Program-made: the position numbers and the translations under genes
NCBI RefSeq assembly: GCF_003967355.1
Contig: NZ_BIFH01000014.1
Span: 310,001-374,000 of the forward strand
DNA: 64,000 bases
Source of the DNA: Embleya hyalina
GTDB lineage: Bacteria > Actinomycetota > Actinomycetes > Streptomycetales > Streptomycetaceae
Direction of reading: 5' to 3'
Notes under the pieces: generated by a model
What the model saw: only the letters and a program-made list of their open reading frames with translations
What the model was told of the DNA's origin: nothing
The model's database searches: none
Shown here: positions 56,901-64,000 of the stretch, piece by piece
How positions within the stretch are numbered: the stretch's first letter is position 1
Layout: each line of letters begins with the position of its first letter

Positions 56901-58568
56901 GCTGCGCTGTCGGCTCTGGATCTGTGCGACCAGTTCGGAGATGCGGTTGGCGGTGGATTCCGGGTCGGTGCCGAGCAGGGCGACCGGCGCGGCGGAGCGG
57001 GATTGCGGGCGCAGGTGCGGCAACCACCGCACCCAGGCCCAGTCGCCGGCCCGCTCGGGATCGGTCAGCACCACCACGCGCAGGTCGCGCGGGCTGTGCA
57101 GGACGGCGGACTGGATCACCAGCCAGCGGGCCAGCGCCTGGATCGGCTCGGTCGCCCCGGCCACGCCGAGCACCCCGTGGTCGGGGATCTCGACGCCGAT
57201 GGGTGTGTCGGGCAACGTCCAGCTCGCGGTGCGGTGATGCTCGTCCCGGGCCGGGTCCTCGACCTCCTTGACCGACGGCTGGTCGACCGTACCGATCCGC
57301 AGGACCAGGTGGTCGGCGTCGCGGCGGCGTCGCTCCCACAGCCTGCTGCCCGGTCCGGTCGCGATCAGCGCGACGGCGGCCGGGTCGGGGCCGACCTCGG
57401 CGCGGACGATGCGCTCGCGGCGCACGGCGGTGCGGATGTCGTCGTGCAACACGCGCAGCCGGCGCCGGTACTGGACCCCGTCGAGCTGGTGTTTGACCCG
57501 ATTGCTGCGGCGGCCGGAGACCCAGTTCGCGATCGCCATGAACGGGCTCATGATGCAGAAGATCAGATAGAAGTACGAGTGGAAGAACCCGACCATCGCC
57601 AGGCCCATCACCAGCGGGGCGATCATCACCAGCAGCGGGAACGGCACCCGGTTCGGCTCCAGCGGCGGCGAGGGCAGCCGGATCTTCTCCGCGTCCAGGT
57701 GCGGGGCGATCCGGGGCGGCCGGTTGTAGTCCAGGCCGATGCCGTCGTCGGAGGGCGTCACGTCGGCGTCCGCCTCGACCGGTCCGCGCAGGCGCAGCAG
57801 CGCCGGGCCGACGACCAGGTCGGACGCGTGCGGCCAGGGGGTGCCGGGCGGCGCCTGGGGGCGGATCACCGGCTCCTTCGGCGGGGCGATCCGGGCGCTC
57901 TCCCGCTCGACCTTGCGGTCCGCCTCGCGCTCGTCCTCCAGGATGCGTTCCTCGTGCTTGCGGGGCAGCGCCGCGGCGGCGGTGATCGCGTCGGTGGGTG
58001 GCGGCGCCACCTCGCGGCCGTGCACCGCGCCGTCGTCGGGGCCGGTGCGATGCCAGTACGCCGAGCCGTCCGGGCACACCGTCACCCACAGGCCCCGGGC
58101 CGGTACGCCGGGAACCGGCAGCCGGATCGCACAGCCCTCGTCGGCGCCGATCTCGTGGCTGCCCGGGCCCAGCGGCCAGACCCGGCCGGTGTACGGGCCG
58201 GACACCGCGTGCACCTGGACCAGGGTCTGCGGATCGAAGGGATGCCGGGGGGCGTGCACGCGGTCGGGCTCGGCGGGCGGGGCGCCCAGGCCCAGGACGG
58301 TGGCCTCGCGGATCCCGGAGACGGTCAGCGGGGCCTGCGGGTCGAGCACGGCGTCGCCGAGGTAGAGCGACCGTCCGGTCGCCGGCGCCTCGCCGTCCAG
58401 GAACGCGCCCAGGTCGGCGGCGCCGGCCCCGGGGGCGTCGTCGGCGGGCGCGGCCGGGCGGTGCACGGCGGTTGCGAGGTCCGCCACGATGCTCCCGGGC
58501 GGGAGGTCCAGGAGATGGTCGCGGCGCAGGCCGTCCGCGGCGTCCACGGTGGTGACGGTGAGTCTCAC
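53907..58568 (-). CDS. Type VII secretion FtsK/SpoIIIE ATPase (EssC/EccC-like)
   Basis: A 1553-aa motor protein. The N-terminus has a ubiquitin-like/FHA-like part (SIVADLATAVHRP, VHAVSGPYTGRVWPLGPGSH, EIGADEGCAIRL). Two membrane segments lie near residues 310-355 (FPLLVMIAPLVMGLAMVGFF, FYLIFCIMSPFMAIANW). Three RecA-like domains follow: D1 with GLIAGTTGSGKSELLQSFVS (~728) and LILVIDEFATLVREVP; D2 with VIGSPRSGRTQVLRTLG (~1074); D3 with VIGPAGTGRSTTLASLS (~1368). Only D1 keeps the Walker A Lys; D2 and D3 have Arg. All parts are in one chain, as in Firmicutes EssC. It should recognise and export the WXG100 proteins and the giant effector. Confidence 0.94.
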   Translation of the reverse strand: MRLTVTTVDAADGLRRDHLLDLPPGSIVADLATAVHRPAAPADDAPGAGAADLGAFLDGEAPATGRSLYLGDAVLDPQAPLTVSGIREATVLGLGAPPAEPDRVHAPRHPFDPQTLVQVHAVSGPYTGRVWPLGPGSHEIGADEGCAIRLPVPGVPARGLWVTVCPDGSAYWHRTGPDDGAVHGREVAPPPTDAITAAAALPRKHEERILEDEREADRKVERESARIAPPKEPVIRPQAPPGTPWPHASDLVVGPALLRLRGPVEADADVTPSDDGIGLDYNRPPRIAPHLDAEKIRLPSPPLEPNRVPFPLLVMIAPLVMGLAMVGFFHSYFYLIFCIMSPFMAIANWVSGRRSNRVKHQLDGVQYRRRLRVLHDDIRTAVRRERIVRAEVGPDPAAVALIATGPGSRLWERRRRDADHLVLRIGTVDQPSVKEVEDPARDEHHRTASWTLPDTPIGVEIPDHGVLGVAGATEPIQALARWLVIQSAVLHSPRDLRVVVLTDPERAGDWAWVRWLPHLRPQSRSAAPVALLGTDPESTANRISELVAQIQSRQRSMGSSMGQAMFSGPDILVIADGARQLREVPGMVQVLTEGPAARVFSVCLDERERLLPEECTAVVLAAGRHLTVRQTGLPDVTDVRADHVDAAWCEQLARALAPLRDVSPEHDSGLPQTVKLLDLVDAEPPKAADFLARWARRPASTTFTLGAGYDGPLRIDLVRDGPHGLIAGTTGSGKSELLQSFVSALAVANRPDELTFVLVDYKGGSAFSECAELPHTLGMVTDLDEHLATRALESLAAELRRREQLLADVGAKDHPEYRGKRAGDPTLAPLPRLILVIDEFATLVREVPDFVAGLINIAQRGRSLGIHLVLATQRPAGVVTGDIRANTNLRIALRVTDAGESQDIIDTMEAVHISAGTPGRALIRTGPNAAVPFQAAWVGAERPVPGGAAEKTGPTRAVRATELTLAGLGRPASLPTIDEGPDTADTPNPTDLNALVLALREAAETLPDYRPLPSPWLPPLAERVLVDDLPPVERADVDASDSCPPPIPYALEDVPQLQEQRVTTMDLATFGHLYVIGSPRSGRTQVLRTLGGSAAATASCADVHLYGIDAGGGGLAALETLPHCGAVVSRHDMERMGRLLGYLVRELTERQERCSAHNAAGLVELRRILPAAERPAHIVILLDGWDSLVALLDDHDGGRLVDDTMRLLREGAAAGIHIVATSERALLSGRLSAHNDHKLLLRQADRSDYQMAGMPIRKVPAVISPGRGWHVLSQTESQVALLAPDPSGQEQAEALRRIGTAAARRDASVPRERMPVPIPTLPRVVEFAAAYERVPAESRRPMWGLLGIGGDRAEPIGADFAARSVFCVIGPAGTGRSTTLASLSVSLLAGGTSLVVLTPRESPLRGLAQHPQVRLLTEEDPAAEAVERALEELSGPRVVVVDDAELLGMPAADRVLRDLAIAGRDRGQGLLYAGSYDALQVAMGSWLTAARRGSRSGVLLAPKNMQEGDMIGVRLPTNVVRSAPPVPGRAWTAGPGGAPMAVQVPLTVLRSAE

Positions 58569-58793
58569 GTTGGTCGTGCTCCTGGGGGGTGGGGGACGGG
58601 GACGGGTCCGGTCGACCGGGGGTGTCGGCGGGGAGGGGTCGGCGTGGGCCGGGGCGTCGGCCGGGACGGGCCGGGATGTCGGCGCACGCCGGACCGGTGC
58701 CCGCCGGGCGTGTCCCGAAGCCCGCGTGCCGGTGCCCGGCGGGGGATCGAGGACACGCCTTCGGGCCGCCCGTCCGGCGTGTGGGGACGCGGG

Positions 58794-59918
58794 TCACGCG
58801 TCGATGGAGACGCCGCTCGGCTTGTCGGTGTCGGCGGGCTCGGTGAGGTCGTCGTGCGCGGGGGGCGGGACCTGTGCCGGGACCCGCGCCCGGGCCGTGG
58901 GGGGCGGCGCGGCCGGAGTCGGGTCGGGGTCCAGGTCCGGGTCGATCCCGGCCGGGGTCGGGTGTACCGCGTCCTCCGTGGACCAGGGCGGCAGGCGCCA
59001 CACCGTCGCCGCCACCGCGCGCGGCAGGGGGCGTGCGTCCACCCGCAGCGGCGTGCCGTGCACGAGCAGCGCGCCGTTCGGCGCGACCGCCAACAACCGG
59101 GCATGGCCTCGGGGTCGGCCCGTGGTCAGCACCGACACGGGCGAGGCGGCGGGCAACTCGGGGGTGTCGGCGCAGGCCACCACCTGCGGGTAGCGGCGGG
59201 TCGCGGCGACGGTCGCGGCGTGCGCGAACGCCTCGGCGGCGGTCGGGCCCGCGTAGCGCGGATGCACCCCGGCGGCGACGGTGACCGCGCCGGCCGGCAA
59301 CCTGGCGTCGAGTTGGGCGGCCAGCGACTGCACGGTCGCCCGCGCGCCGCGCCGCTCGCCGGAGACCGCCAGCACGCGCGGTCCGGTCAGCAGGTCCAGG
59401 AAGACCACCGCCTCGTGCCGGGTGCCGATCGCGACCAGCAGCGGCGTGGGCCCGGATCCGGGCTCCAGGTCGGCGCGGGCGATCCACCACAGGCGCGGGT
59501 CGAGTTCGTCCACCGCCCACGGCTCGGCGGGCACGGGCAGGTCCGGGCCGCAGCCGACCAGCACCCCCACCACGTCGCGCTCGACCAGGACGGCGTACGG
59601 GCGCGCGTTCGCGCTCACCTCGGCCGCCAGCATCGCCGCGTGCTCCGCGTCCGTCCAGGTGCCGGGCGCGCGCAGCGTGCGGACCAGGAGTCGGCGGCGC
59701 CGGCGGAACCGCACGAGTGCGGCGATCGGCTCGGCGAACGCGGCCGCGGTGAGCGCGATCTCGCGGCGCAGCCGACGCCGGACGAAGCGCCAGCCGCCGC
59801 GCCGCATGGCGGCCCAGTGGGCCAGCGCGAACACGAGGACCAGGATCCCCGTCCAGCCGAGCAGGGTCATCACATCGTGTCCGGCGACCCGCATGGCAAG
59901 GTCCTCGGAGCCGGTCAT
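58794..59918 (-). CDS. One-TM protein of the secretion locus, unknown
   Basis: A 374-aa protein with one N-terminal membrane segment (VMTLLGWTGILVLVFALAHW, residues ~16-36), a basic stretch (RRRLRREIAL) and a large soluble part ending in a Pro/Asp-rich tail. The soluble part contains YAVLVERDVVGVLVGCGPDL and LLVAIGTRHEAVVFLDLL. I recognise no family. Its ATG overlaps the sigma-factor stop by 4 bp and EccC follows in the same direction 225 bp downstream. It may be an EccE-like or EssB-like membrane partner that has diverged, but there is no direct evidence. Confidence 0.75.
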   Translation of the reverse strand: MTGSEDLAMRVAGHDVMTLLGWTGILVLVFALAHWAAMRRGGWRFVRRRLRREIALTAAAFAEPIAALVRFRRRRRLLVRTLRAPGTWTDAEHAAMLAAEVSANARPYAVLVERDVVGVLVGCGPDLPVPAEPWAVDELDPRLWWIARADLEPGSGPTPLLVAIGTRHEAVVFLDLLTGPRVLAVSGERRGARATVQSLAAQLDARLPAGAVTVAAGVHPRYAGPTAAEAFAHAATVAATRRYPQVVACADTPELPAASPVSVLTTGRPRGHARLLAVAPNGALLVHGTPLRVDARPLPRAVAATVWRLPPWSTEDAVHPTPAGIDPDLDPDPTPAAPPPTARARVPAQVPPPAHDDLTEPADTDKPSGVSIDA

Positions 59919-60442
59919 CCGCTCTCCTCGATCGCGGCCGGCTCGCGCCGGATCGCCGCGATCCCGTGGTAGGTACGGGACTTGACCGTCCCGTGCGGTA
60001 TCCCCAGGGCGCGTGCGACGTCGGCGCCGCTGCGGTCGAGCAGGTGCACGTGCGCGACCGCCTCCCGGTGCGGCGGCGCCAGTCGGCGCAACGCCCCCAC
60101 CAGTACGCAACGATCGACCACCGACGCCGCCGGGTCGGGCACCGTGGGCAGCCCGGTGAACTCGCTCGGGTCGATGCCCACCGGCAACGAACGATTGCGC
60201 CGTCGGGCGTCCACGGCCAGATTCCGGGCGACCCGGAACAGCCACATGCGGATCGGGCGACCGTCCCAGTCCAGGCGGTCCGCGGCCTCCCAGGCCCGTA
60301 ACAGCGTTTCCTGGACGACGTCTTCGACCGTGTGCAGATCCGCCCCCAGGATCCCGCTCACATATCTGCGCAACGGCATGCTCTCCGCCATCAGCAGGTC
60401 GATCCGCCGCTCGCGCTCGTAAGTCTCCCGGCCAGGCGACAC
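59915..60442 (-). CDS. ECF-family RNA polymerase sigma factor
   Basis: A ~175-aa ECF sigma factor. Region 2: MAESMPLRRYVSGILG, HTVEDVVQETLLRAWEAADR and PIRMWLFRVARNLAVDARRR. Region 4: LRRLAPPHREAVAHVHLLDR, SGADVARALGIPHGTVKSRT, YHGIAAIR. I prefer the GTG at 60442 (GAGGAG 9 bp upstream); the frame is open to a GTG at 60496 without an RBS. It overlaps the one-TM protein gene by 4 bp, so that protein may be its anti-sigma partner or the sigma may drive the secretion genes. No zinc-binding anti-sigma motif is seen. Confidence 0.92.
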   Translation of the reverse strand: MSPGRETYERERRIDLLMAESMPLRRYVSGILGADLHTVEDVVQETLLRAWEAADRLDWDGRPIRMWLFRVARNLAVDARRRNRSLPVGIDPSEFTGLPTVPDPAASVVDRCVLVGALRRLAPPHREAVAHVHLLDRSGADVARALGIPHGTVKSRTYHGIAAIRREPAAIEESG

Positions 60443-60591
60443 GAAACTGGGCTCCTCGGAGGCTCGGCCGGCGTCCGTTCCGCCGGTCAAGATCACGATA
60501 GGGAGCGGGAATCACCCCCCGGCGGACCGGGAAATGAACAGCGGGCGATCTTCTGGCGGACCCTCGGTGTCCCGGGTCGGTGCTACCCGAA

Positions 60592-61008
60592 TCACCGACG
60601 GTCCGGGCCCATTCGTGCGGCGTCGTAGCGTTCGCGGGCGCGGTCCACCTCGGGGATGTGCTCCTCCGCCCAGGTCTTGACCGCCCGCATGAGCGGCAGC
60701 AGGCTCGCGCCGAGCGGGGTCAGCGCGTAGTCGACGCGGACCGGGACGGACGGGGTGACGGTGCGTTCGACCAGTCCGTCGCGCTCCAGGTTGCGCAGGG
60801 TCTGGGTGAGCATCTTCTGACTGACCCCGGCCACCCGTCGGGACAGGTCGCTGTAGCGCCGCGGGCCGTCGGCGAGTGCGTTGACGAGCAGGCTCACCCA
60901 CTTGTCGCTGATCCCGTCCAGGAGTCGGCGGGCCGGGCAACTCGCCATGTACGCGTCGAACTCCGTGCGGGCCTCGGCACGGCGTTCGGCGGCGGTGCGC
61001 GTGGCCAT
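60592..61008 (-). CDS. HxlR-family transcriptional regulator
   Basis: A 138-aa HxlR (DUF24) winged-helix protein: CPARRLLDGISDKWVSLLVN, GPRRYSDLSRRVAGVSQKML, TQTLRNLERDGLVERTVTPS, VRVDYALTPLGASLLPLM. Its only Cys (Cys24) sits at the position used for thiol redox sensing in YodB/HypR-like members. It is divergent from a quinone-reductase-like gene, the usual target of such regulators under electrophile stress. Confidence 0.94.
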   Translation of the reverse strand: MATRTAAERRAEARTEFDAYMASCPARRLLDGISDKWVSLLVNALADGPRRYSDLSRRVAGVSQKMLTQTLRNLERDGLVERTVTPSVPVRVDYALTPLGASLLPLMRAVKTWAEEHIPEVDRARERYDAARMGPDRR

Positions 61009-61049
61009 GGCTCTCCTTCGGGTGGGATACGCACTTCCGGGTGGGTACT

Positions 61050-61064
61050 TACTCCCAGAGAGTA
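61050..61064. promoter_or_regulatory. Short inverted repeat, candidate HxlR operator
   Basis: TACTC-CCAGA-GAGTA, 5-bp perfect arms, in the 129-bp gap between the divergent HxlR and oxidoreductase genes. TACT/AGTA half-sites are common for HxlR proteins. Confidence 0.4.
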
Positions 61065-61137
61065 GCTTTTCCTAGGTTGGCGGTCGAGGGGCCGGGAGTC
61101 CGGCCCGTGGCCGCGGAGAGTGCGGGAGTGGTGGGTC

Positions 61138-62067
61138 ATGCGTGCGGTGGTCGCTCGGGCAGGTGCTTCGGTGGTCGAGGTCGTGGACGGGCCGGTGTGC
61201 GAGCCGGGGCCCGGTCGGGTGCGGATCCGGGTCGCGGCGGCGACGGTGAATCCGGTGGACCTGATGGTGGTGGAGGGCGCGCCGGTGCGGTTCGGACTGG
61301 TGCGGGAACGTGAGGTGTTCGGGCTCGGGTGGGACGTCGCGGGCGAGGTGGACGCGGTCGGGGCGGGCGTGGCGGGGTTCGCGGTCGGCGACGCGGTGCT
61401 CGGGTTGCGCGACCGGTTGGACGTACGGACCGGCGCGCTGGCCGAGTTCGTGGTGCTGGACGCCGACGCGGTGGCGCCGCGACCGGTCGACCTGGATCCG
61501 GTGGCGGCGGCGACCATCCCGCTGAACGGCTCGACGGCGCGGCAGGGGCTCGACCTGCTCGGCTCGGCGGCGGGGGACACCCTGCTGGTCACCGGGGCGG
61601 CGGGCGGGGTCGGCGCGTTCGCGGTGGAACTGGCGGCGGCGCGCGGGATCCGCGTGGTTGCGGTCGCGGGGGCCGCCGACGAGGCGTCGGTGCGCGACCT
61701 CGGCGCGAGCCGGTTCGTCCCGCGCGGCGCCGACCTGGCGGACCGGATCCGGGCGCTGGTACCCGGCGGGGTGGACGCCGCGCTCGATGCGGCGATGCTC
61801 GGCCCGGACGCGTTGGACGCGGTTCGCGCCGGCGGGGCGTTCGTGGCCGTCAACGCGGGCGCGGCGCCGCCCGGACTGCGCGGGATCCGGGTGCATCAGG
61901 TGTGGGTCCGCGCCGATGCGACACAGTTGGCCGAACTCGCGACGGCGGCCGGGAAGGGCGAACTGACCCCGCGCGTGGCCCGGACCTTCCCCTTCGCCGA
62001 CGCCGCCCGGGCCTTCGCGGCGGTGGCGGAGGGCGGCCTCCGCGGGCGGGTGGTCCTGGTGCCGTAA
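61138..62067 (+). CDS. Zinc-independent NADP(H) quinone oxidoreductase (MDR family)
   Basis: A 309-aa medium-chain dehydrogenase of the quinone reductase type. Motifs: VRIRVAAATVNPVDLMVVEG, EVFGLGWDVAGEVDAVGAGV, NGSTARQGLDLLG, the cofactor site LLVTGAAGGVGAFAVELAAA and FPFADAARAFAAVAEGGLRG. The catalytic-zinc Cys is absent, as expected for quinone reductases. I chose the ATG at 61138 (GGGAG upstream) over one six codons earlier. It is likely controlled by the divergent HxlR gene and detoxifies quinones or enals. Confidence 0.92.
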   Translation: MRAVVARAGASVVEVVDGPVCEPGPGRVRIRVAAATVNPVDLMVVEGAPVRFGLVREREVFGLGWDVAGEVDAVGAGVAGFAVGDAVLGLRDRLDVRTGALAEFVVLDADAVAPRPVDLDPVAAATIPLNGSTARQGLDLLGSAAGDTLLVTGAAGGVGAFAVELAAARGIRVVAVAGAADEASVRDLGASRFVPRGADLADRIRALVPGGVDAALDAAMLGPDALDAVRAGGAFVAVNAGAAPPGLRGIRVHQVWVRADATQLAELATAAGKGELTPRVARTFPFADAARAFAAVAEGGLRGRVVLVP

Positions 62068-62149
62068 GCCGAACACGGATCGCAAGACCCCGACCCCAAC
62101 CACCGGACCCACGCCGAAAACCCTCGCAGCCCACCGACCCGCCCGCGAC

Positions 62150-62520
62150 CCGGCCCCCGGGCGGGGTGCCGGACCCGGGGGAGCCAGCCCCCCGGGCGAG
62201 GAGCCGATCCCCGGGCGGGGTGTCGGGTCAGGGCGTGGTCCGGCTTCCGGGCGGGGTGTCGGGCCAGGGTGCAGTCCGGGCTCCGGGCGGGGTGCCGGGT
62301 TTGGGTGCGTGCCGGCCTCCGGGCGAGGAGCCGATCTCCAGGCGAGGTGCCGGACCAGGGCGTGGTCCGGCTTCCGGGCGGGGTGTTGGCCCCCGGGCGG
62401 GGTGTTGGGCCAGGGTGCGGCCGGGCTTCCGGGCGGGGTGCCGGGGCCCGGGTGCCGGGCGAGGAGCCGATCCCCGGGCGAGGTGCCGGGCCTTGGTGCG
62501 GTCCGGGCTTCGGGTGTGGG
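62150..62520. repeat. Intergenic tandem repeat, 36-bp units with ~19-bp half units
   Basis: The word CCGGGCGGGGTG or a variant recurs at 62211, 62247, 62283 and 62319 (36 bp apart), then at 62338, 62374, 62393, 62429, 62455 and 62474 (steps of 19, 36, 19, 36, 26, 19). Consensus of one unit: CCGGGCGGGGTGCCGGGCCA followed by GGGTGCGGTCCGGCTT. It fills the 551-bp gap (62068-62618) between the oxidoreductase and DUF2127 genes. As 36 is divisible by three, frames stay open, but the peptides are Gly/Pro/Arg repeats without a start, so no gene is called. Confidence 0.88.
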
Positions 62521-62618
62521 TCGGGGTTCGGGTGGCGTGCCGGGTTTTCGGTGTGGCCGGGGCCGGGTGGATCGATTTGGCGCGCCGCGTGGCGACAAGC
62601 GGGTGCCTCGGCCGGCGT

Positions 62619-63437
62619 TCACGTGGTGCGTGCGGACGGCGGCTTGGTCGTGTGTACCTGCTCCTCCCACGGCTGCCGGGGCGGCCCGGGGTGGATCGCC
62701 TCGTCGATCTCCAGGAGCGATTCGCTGTGCCGCTCGCGCTCGAACGCCTCGGCCCCGCCGCGCACCCCGAACAGCCGCTTGGCGACGATGATGTAGACCA
62801 CCGCGAGGATGTTCAGCACCAGCGTGCCGACCTTGAACCAGCTCACGTGCTCGCGCATCTCGTAGCCCTCCAGCGGCAGGAACGCCGCCGTGGCGACCAC
62901 CGTGAGGTATTCCGCCCAGCGCTTGAGGTACCACAACCCGACCGCCTCGACGATCTCGACTACCGCGTAGACGACCATCCCGATCGCCACCCAGATCAGG
63001 GTCGAGCGTTTGTAGTCGAACGTCTTGCGGATCGAGTCGACGATCGGCGAGTGGTCCAGGTCGTAGTGGAAGTGCTCGGCCACCGGCCGGAACGCGGTCA
63101 GGTCGTCCTCGAACAACCGGCGCACCGAATCCTGCGAGTTGCTGAACCGCCAGACCGCGTAGGCGGCGAGCAGGATCAGTACGCCGCGCGCGGCACGTTC
63201 GATGGACAGGAAGCGCAGGATCAACACGTCGCGCAGCGCCCGACCGCGCATCACCACCGGCGCGTCGCCGGCGGGGCCGCGGCCCTTGACCTCGCCGAGG
63301 ACGTAGTCGCCGCAGCGCAGGCAACGCCACGCCTCGCCGACCGGCGTGGTCGCGTGCAGCCGGGCACGCAGCGCGGGTTCGTCGGGAGCGTACGTCTCAT
63401 GGCCGCGCCGTGCGCAGGCCCGTCGATTCCAGTCCAC
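62619..63437 (-). CDS. DUF2127 membrane protein
   Basis: A 272-aa protein. The N-terminal ~45 residues hold a zinc-ribbon-like pair (CARRGH...WRCLRCGDYV). Four hydrophobic segments follow (GVLILLAAYAVWRF, IWVAIGMVVYAVVEIVEAVG, EYLTVVATAAFLPLEGYEM, VGTLVLNILAVVYIIVAKRL), matching DUF2127. The C-terminal ~45 residues are charged and cytoplasmic. It starts at GTG 63437. The function is unknown. Confidence 0.85.
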   Translation of the reverse strand: MDWNRRACARRGHETYAPDEPALRARLHATTPVGEAWRCLRCGDYVLGEVKGRGPAGDAPVVMRGRALRDVLILRFLSIERAARGVLILLAAYAVWRFSNSQDSVRRLFEDDLTAFRPVAEHFHYDLDHSPIVDSIRKTFDYKRSTLIWVAIGMVVYAVVEIVEAVGLWYLKRWAEYLTVVATAAFLPLEGYEMREHVSWFKVGTLVLNILAVVYIIVAKRLFGVRGGAEAFERERHSESLLEIDEAIHPGPPRQPWEEQVHTTKPPSARTT

Positions 63438-63539
63438 GCGGTGAAGTTACGGTCTTGCGGACCGGTCACGTTCACGTTTCGACCGGGTTCGTACCAAGGA
63501 TTGGTCATCGAAGCGTGAAATGAGGACGTACGTTCCGGA

Positions 63540-64000
63540 TCAGGGCGCGCCGTTCCCGGCGAGAACGTGGTCCAGACTCGCCGCCCACTGCCGTACGACC
63601 GCCCGCCGCCGCTCGTCGTAATCGATGACCAGGGCGCTGATGCCGAGCCCGCGGGCCACGTCGAGGGTGGCCTCCACGGCGGCGGACACCCCGGGCAGCG
63701 AGACGTCGGCGTCGAGCAGTTCGACGGCCATGTCGTATATCGCCGCGGTCAGTCGCAGATCCAGCGGGATCACCCGTGCGCGCAGCACGGGATCGTTGAC
63801 CGCGGCCGTCCACAGGTTGAGCGCGGCCCGGTACAGGGTGCCCCGGAACATCGCCGCCAGTGCCTCGACCACCGCCTCGGTGTGCGCGGGGCCGGGCGGG
63901 ATCCGGGCGCCGTCCAGGCGGGTACGGGCGACCAGGTCACCGGCGATGTGGTCGATCGCGGCGGTGAACAGGTCCTCGCGGGTGGGGAAATGGTGCTGTA
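63540..64000 (-). CDS. TetR-family regulator, cut by the window edge
   Basis: The frame continues from 63540 past the right edge without a stop. The last ~153 residues are present. The first ones read HHFPTREDLFTAAIDHIAGD, the end of a TetR helix-turn-helix (x-HF-x-[ST]-KE/RE-x-LF), followed by the helical ligand domain (RGTLYRAALNLWTAAVNDPV, LGISALVIDYDERRRAVVRQ). The DNA-binding N-terminus lies outside the window. The GTG at 63872 is an internal codon, not the start. Confidence 0.88.
   Translation of the reverse strand, partial: QHHFPTREDLFTAAIDHIAGDLVARTRLDGARIPPGPAHTEAVVEALAAMFRGTLYRAALNLWTAAVNDPVLRARVIPLDLRLTAAIYDMAVELLDADVSLPGVSAAVEATLDVARGLGISALVIDYDERRRAVVRQWAASLDHVLAGNGAP

Noticed and set aside
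62150-62520. Possible CRISPR array (36-bp repeat spacing)
   Set aside because: Units are contiguous without unique spacers, no cas gene is nearby, and half-unit steps occur.

Overview
The window comes from a very high-GC actinomycete, most likely Streptomycetaceae (Streptomyces, Embleya, Kitasatospora or a near relative). The evidence is a complete HrdB principal sigma factor, a conservon (cvnABCD plus P450), an srs-type phenolic-lipid cluster, a WXG100/FtsK-ATPase secretion locus, frequent GTG starts, many 4-bp ATGA/GTGA gene overlaps, and long GC-rich hairpin terminators. No rRNA, tRNA, CRISPR array, insertion sequence or phage gene was recognised.

Layout. 1-4.7 kb: a hypothetical gene, a cyclopropane-fatty-acid-synthase-like methyltransferase and a polar amino-acid ABC importer. 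4.9-8.8 kb: a UbiA prenyltransferase divergent from a type III PKS / ICMT-like methyltransferase / flavoprotein operon (srsABC-like), followed by a tandem array of about 126-bp units (8.87-9.7 kb). 9.7-17 kb: a MocR regulator, an ArsR-like fragment, a Methyltransf_19 protein, hrdB with an empty 0.9-kb upstream region, an NmrA-like oxidoreductase and an AraC regulator. 17.1-20 kb: a SIS isomerase / PfkB kinase / class II aldolase operon, probably for amino-sugar or hexitol phosphates, preceded by two palindromes. 20-24.2 kb: a conservon whose P450 has EQVLW in place of the ExxR motif, as in CYP157. 24.6-27.9 kb: a lipoprotein, a CGNR zinc-finger regulator, a GtrA-like membrane protein and an IclR regulator.

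28-34.3 kb: an organosulfur operon. A 35-aa leader peptide of the actinobacterial SRRHIDL...C type precedes a DszB-like desulfinase (Cys/His/Arg triad conserved), an SsuA lipoprotein, SsuC, SsuB, a second SsuA-like protein without a signal peptide, and an SsuD-type FMNH2 monooxygenase. The genes overlap or abut, so import, C-S cleavage and cysteine-responsive control appear to form one unit.

34.3-40.2 kb: an SDR/TetR pair, a glycerophosphodiesterase, and a DUF4097/DrrA/DrrB efflux operon divergent from an unusual HTH_38-MarR regulator; their intergenic region is dense with GCAAC/GTTGC sites, including a perfect 12-bp-arm inverted repeat.

40.2-60.5 kb: a compact type VII-like secretion locus. 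It has a membrane Ser/Thr kinase, an EccA-like AAA ATPase fused to a right-handed beta-helix, a 2539-aa repeat effector, two WXG100-like proteins, an EssC/EccC-type ATPase, a one-TM protein and an ECF sigma factor. EccB, EccD, EccE and mycosin are absent from the window. A perfect 37-bp-arm inverted repeat lies in the promoter between the effector and the WXG-like gene. I consider this locus and the sulfur operon the best candidates for undescribed biology. 60.5-64 kb: an HxlR/quinone-reductase pair, a 36-bp tandem repeat, a DUF2127 membrane protein and a TetR gene cut by the window edge.
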